NCBI GenBank assembly: GCA_030762175.1
Contig: CM060843.1
Location: 113,737,369 to 113,801,368 of the forward strand
Reading direction: 5' to 3'
Length of the DNA: 64,000 nucleotides
Source: Metallyticus violacea
Taxonomy: Eukaryota; Arthropoda; Insecta; Mantodea; Metallyticidae
Shown here: piece by piece, positions 61,767 through 64,000 of the stretch
Layout: every line of letters starts with the position of its first letter
Position numbering within the stretch: position 1 is the first letter of the stretch
Position numbers and translations under genes: made by a program
The notes under the pieces: model-generated
The model's input: the letters and a program-made list of their open reading frames with translations, nothing else
Databases searched by the model: none
Told to the model about the DNA's origin: nothing

Positions 61767-62335
61767 TTAGTAGTTGGATCTTCTAATTTCATCTTTAGCT
61801 TGTACCGTAGCTGTTGGTATCTGTTCATGTTCCAACATTTCTTCCCATGCAATCCTACTAATTTTTAGCCAGATTATCTAAATACTTGTGTAAAAGTTTA
61901 TCTTTTATAATAAATTATAGTTGTAAGTCACCTAAAATTTCACTTTCATCCTTGGTGTGTTGTAGATAATGAACACACTCAAAAAGGACATGTTCTGGCG
62001 TTCCTTGCTTATCGCAGTAGTTTGTTAATGTTGTTCCAATAGGTTTTATATGTTTCATTACCTGTTAAATAATGTATCGATCTCTTAGTAGAGTTTGTGT
62101 GTGTTAATGTTAATCTCTCATTGATGTTATTAAAGATATTACAGGTCCTTCTTCGCACTTCACGTTGGTACCATTCACACTGCCAATTTGCTTTTAATGT
62201 AATTTTAATGTCTTTTATTGAGTGATTGGAACTCCCAACTATTTCTCTTACTTTTCCAAAATTCTCCTTTTTAAGCCAGTAAATTGCTCCCCTTATCTTT
62301 ATTATATAATTGTCTAAAAACCCATTGTTACAAAT
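61767..62335 (-). mobile_element. LINE (non-LTR retrotransposon) ORF2 C-terminus, 5'-truncated
   Basis: The minus strand is nearly open from about 62335: NNGFLDNYIIKIRGAIYWLK, KENFGKVREIVGSSNHSIKD, IKITLKANWQCEWYQ and RLTLTHTNSTKRSIHYLTGN, then a frame change to YCDKQGTPEHVLFECVHYLQ. Another frame change leads to RIAWEEMLEHEQIPTATVQA and a stop at 61769-61767. The 'C.xxGTPEHVLFECxxY' block is the C-terminal Cys/His motif of R1/Jockey/I-type LINE ORF2 proteins. The preceding stretch corresponds to the region after the reverse transcriptase. Only a few frameshifts in about 185 codons suggest a younger relic than the other LINE pieces here. The abrupt start near 62335 fits 5' truncation. Clade unresolved. 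Confidence 0.75.
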
Positions 62336-62690
62336 AGGGCCATGGTATCAATTCTAATGGGCTTTCCCGATACAATGCCCGTTTAGCAAGTGGAGAGCGA
62401 TACTTTCAGCGTCTTCTGTAAGGTAAATACTGACGCCGCCAGGTGCGGTACTCCTAGTAGTGGTCAAGGATGATAACTAAAGTCGGAACTTCGTCAATGT
62501 ATTTTATGGCATCCCAGTTTGATTATCATTTGATATTTTTTAAAATTCTGTTCAGTTATAATTTTAATTTATTGTTTTAACTTTATACTTATTTATTCAA
62601 ATATTGTAAAAAAACATTCGCATTTCGCAAGTGTAAATGTTCATTAAATTAAAAGGTTCAGTTTTAAAATATGGAACGGCTTGAAATATT
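62336..62690. other. Unannotated sequence
   Basis: A less AT-rich patch (about 62336-62470) lies directly upstream of the LINE truncation point. No motif recognised. Confidence 0.45.
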
Positions 62691-62960
62691 GTAATAAGAC
62701 AGCAATAGTAAGATCAAGAAATGGAATGTATAAGATACATGGCAGGGACAAGGAAATGAGGATGAACTGGCATTGAGAAGAAAAACGAACTTTATAAGAA
62801 AAGAAACTCAAATTGGCTGGGACAAGTCAAAGGAATAACATCACAAAGAATTGCTTTGCTGGAATATGTAAGACGGAAGAAGAGAGGGTATCCACAATGC
62901 TCGATAAAACCATCACTGAGGGAGAATGGACTAATAAGTTCCATTCCTGCGGAAGCCGAT
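62691..62960 (+). mobile_element. Possible LINE ORF2 tail remnant
   Basis: Plus-strand pieces ECIRYMAGTRK and NWLGQVKGITSQRIALLEYV then RRKKRGYP, in different frames, resemble the 'RYMAGV..D..R' and 'RWLGHVxRM..xRI....G.RxxGRP' stretches found after the reverse transcriptase in LINE proteins. Similarity is partial. It might be chance. Confidence 0.35.
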
Positions 62961-64000
62961 TCTTGCTTTTTCGGTCATCTGCATGCATTATTTGAAATAA
63001 AACAGGATTAAATTAATCTCAATGTTCATTATCAGTATATGTTATATAGATTATTAAATATTCAGCCCGCTTTTGAAAGTAAATTTAACACCTCAGAAAA
63101 AAGGACTATTTTGGTCACAAACGAATGGTGCTTAGCGTTATAATCCTCGAGAAAATATCTGAGACAGTAAGACGTTTGTAGGTCACAAAATTAAATGGGA
63201 AGGACATTTGCATGCCACATCTACCCACTAAGTGCATTGCTCCACTAAAGTATTACAGCCTTAAAGAATTCCAATTCCACTATCTTCCAATCTTGCAAAG
63301 TGATATGTTCATACGATGGAGCTGTCTATATAAGACTACATTTGTACAGGATCACAGTAACGAGCATAGTAGGAACACGTTTACTTCTACTTTCTCTATC
63401 TTTCTTGAAGATTTTCGCGACACCTACATAAGATTTTGACAGTGTTTTAACTACTGTAGCTATTACGCTGTTTATTTTAAAATGTAATAACATCAAAATC
63501 GTTGTAGACTATTCTTCTGTTACTCACTGCATGAAGGTTAAAGACATTTTTCGCTTTAAATTGCTCTAAATTATTGCATTGTTCTGGAATTATTATAGAT
63601 TTCTTCATAAATTCTCGACTTCACTCAAAAACTATTACACCTTAAATGCGTTAAGAGTGGGTACAAAAAAATCAAAAAACCTACTCAAGTAATATTTGCT
63701 AATCTCATTATAACAAAGTTTTAAAAACAAGAACAGGAACTATTAATATTTCCCAAATATTTTTTACCATGAATAGCATTGATGTATAGCGACGAATGGT
63801 TCAAAATGAAAATTATAAAATGCTTCATCTTCCTTGTTAGTGTTTATTGAAAAAACGTTTTCAAAAAAGTTTATGAGAATTTGAATTTGTTGGTCGTTAT
63901 TATGTACCTTAACAGTTTCTGAGCTTCTAGTTCCACTGAATTCGTACTCGCTGAAGCATCGTCCTACAAAAGTGGTAAAATGCGAGTAATGTGATTATTT
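62961..64000. other. Unannotated AT-rich sequence
   Basis: Nothing recognised. A 75-codon plus frame at 63212-63439 has no motif. Confidence 0.5.

Noticed and set aside
1..64000. CRISPR arrays, bacterial operons, prophage or a novel defence-like system
   Set aside because: No spaced direct repeats, no long genes and no clustered coding. The only tandem arrays are simple microsatellites, one AT minisatellite and one two-unit duplication. The content is typical of transposon-rich animal intergenic or intronic DNA.

Overview
The window is AT-rich non-coding DNA from an animal nuclear genome, most likely an insect. I infer the insect origin from the resident repeats: several mariner-family transposons with TA target duplications, deletion derivatives of a DUF4817-type mariner-like transposon, non-LTR retrotransposon (LINE) fragments, a Penelope-like fragment, and at least two tRNA-derived SINE families. 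A polyneopteran (cockroach, termite, cricket or stick-insect type) would fit, but I cannot fix the order from sequence alone. I see no host protein-coding gene, no genuine tRNA or rRNA gene, and nothing bacterial such as operons or CRISPR arrays. Open reading frames are short (almost all under 110 codons) and are either chance, microsatellite or transposon relics.

Layout. 0-5 kb: a broken Penelope-like reverse transcriptase on the minus strand (about 1.05-2.17 kb), a 41-base SINE tail between 21-base target duplications (3.84-3.92 kb), a near-complete SINE2 with 14-base duplications (4.29-4.58 kb) and a LINE 3' coding scrap (4.74-4.97 kb). 6-12 kb: SINE1 copies at 6.08, 6.84 (old) and 11.14 kb. 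12.4-16.1 kb: two mariner elements with recognisable terminal inverted repeats. 19-32 kb: more SINE1 copies, a 244-base tandem duplication (20.25-20.73 kb), a Jockey-like LINE reverse transcriptase (22.59-23.30 kb), and a 20-base-period AT-rich minisatellite interrupted by a DUF4817-type transposon (23.4-24.3 kb). 32-40 kb: SINE2 copies, a long TATG/AT microsatellite, a Tc1-type fragment, and a compound block in which a DUF4817-type remnant abuts a mariner that carries a SINE1 insertion. 48.0-49.3 kb: a third end-to-end mariner. 53.1-53.55 kb: a mariner fragment interrupted by a GGAT microsatellite. 56.3-56.7 kb: SINE1 inserted into an older tRNA-like sequence. 61.8-62.3 kb: the C-terminal coding end of a LINE on the minus strand.

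The elements do not work together as a system. All are decayed and none appears able to encode an active enzyme. What the window does offer is a readable insertion history: SINE1 landed in an already integrated mariner and in another tRNA-derived sequence, and a DUF4817-type element lies within a minisatellite. I found no convincing evidence of an undescribed biological system. The best items are the nested insertions, the minimal SINE tail with long duplications, and a small nested inverted repeat at 55.06-55.12 kb.
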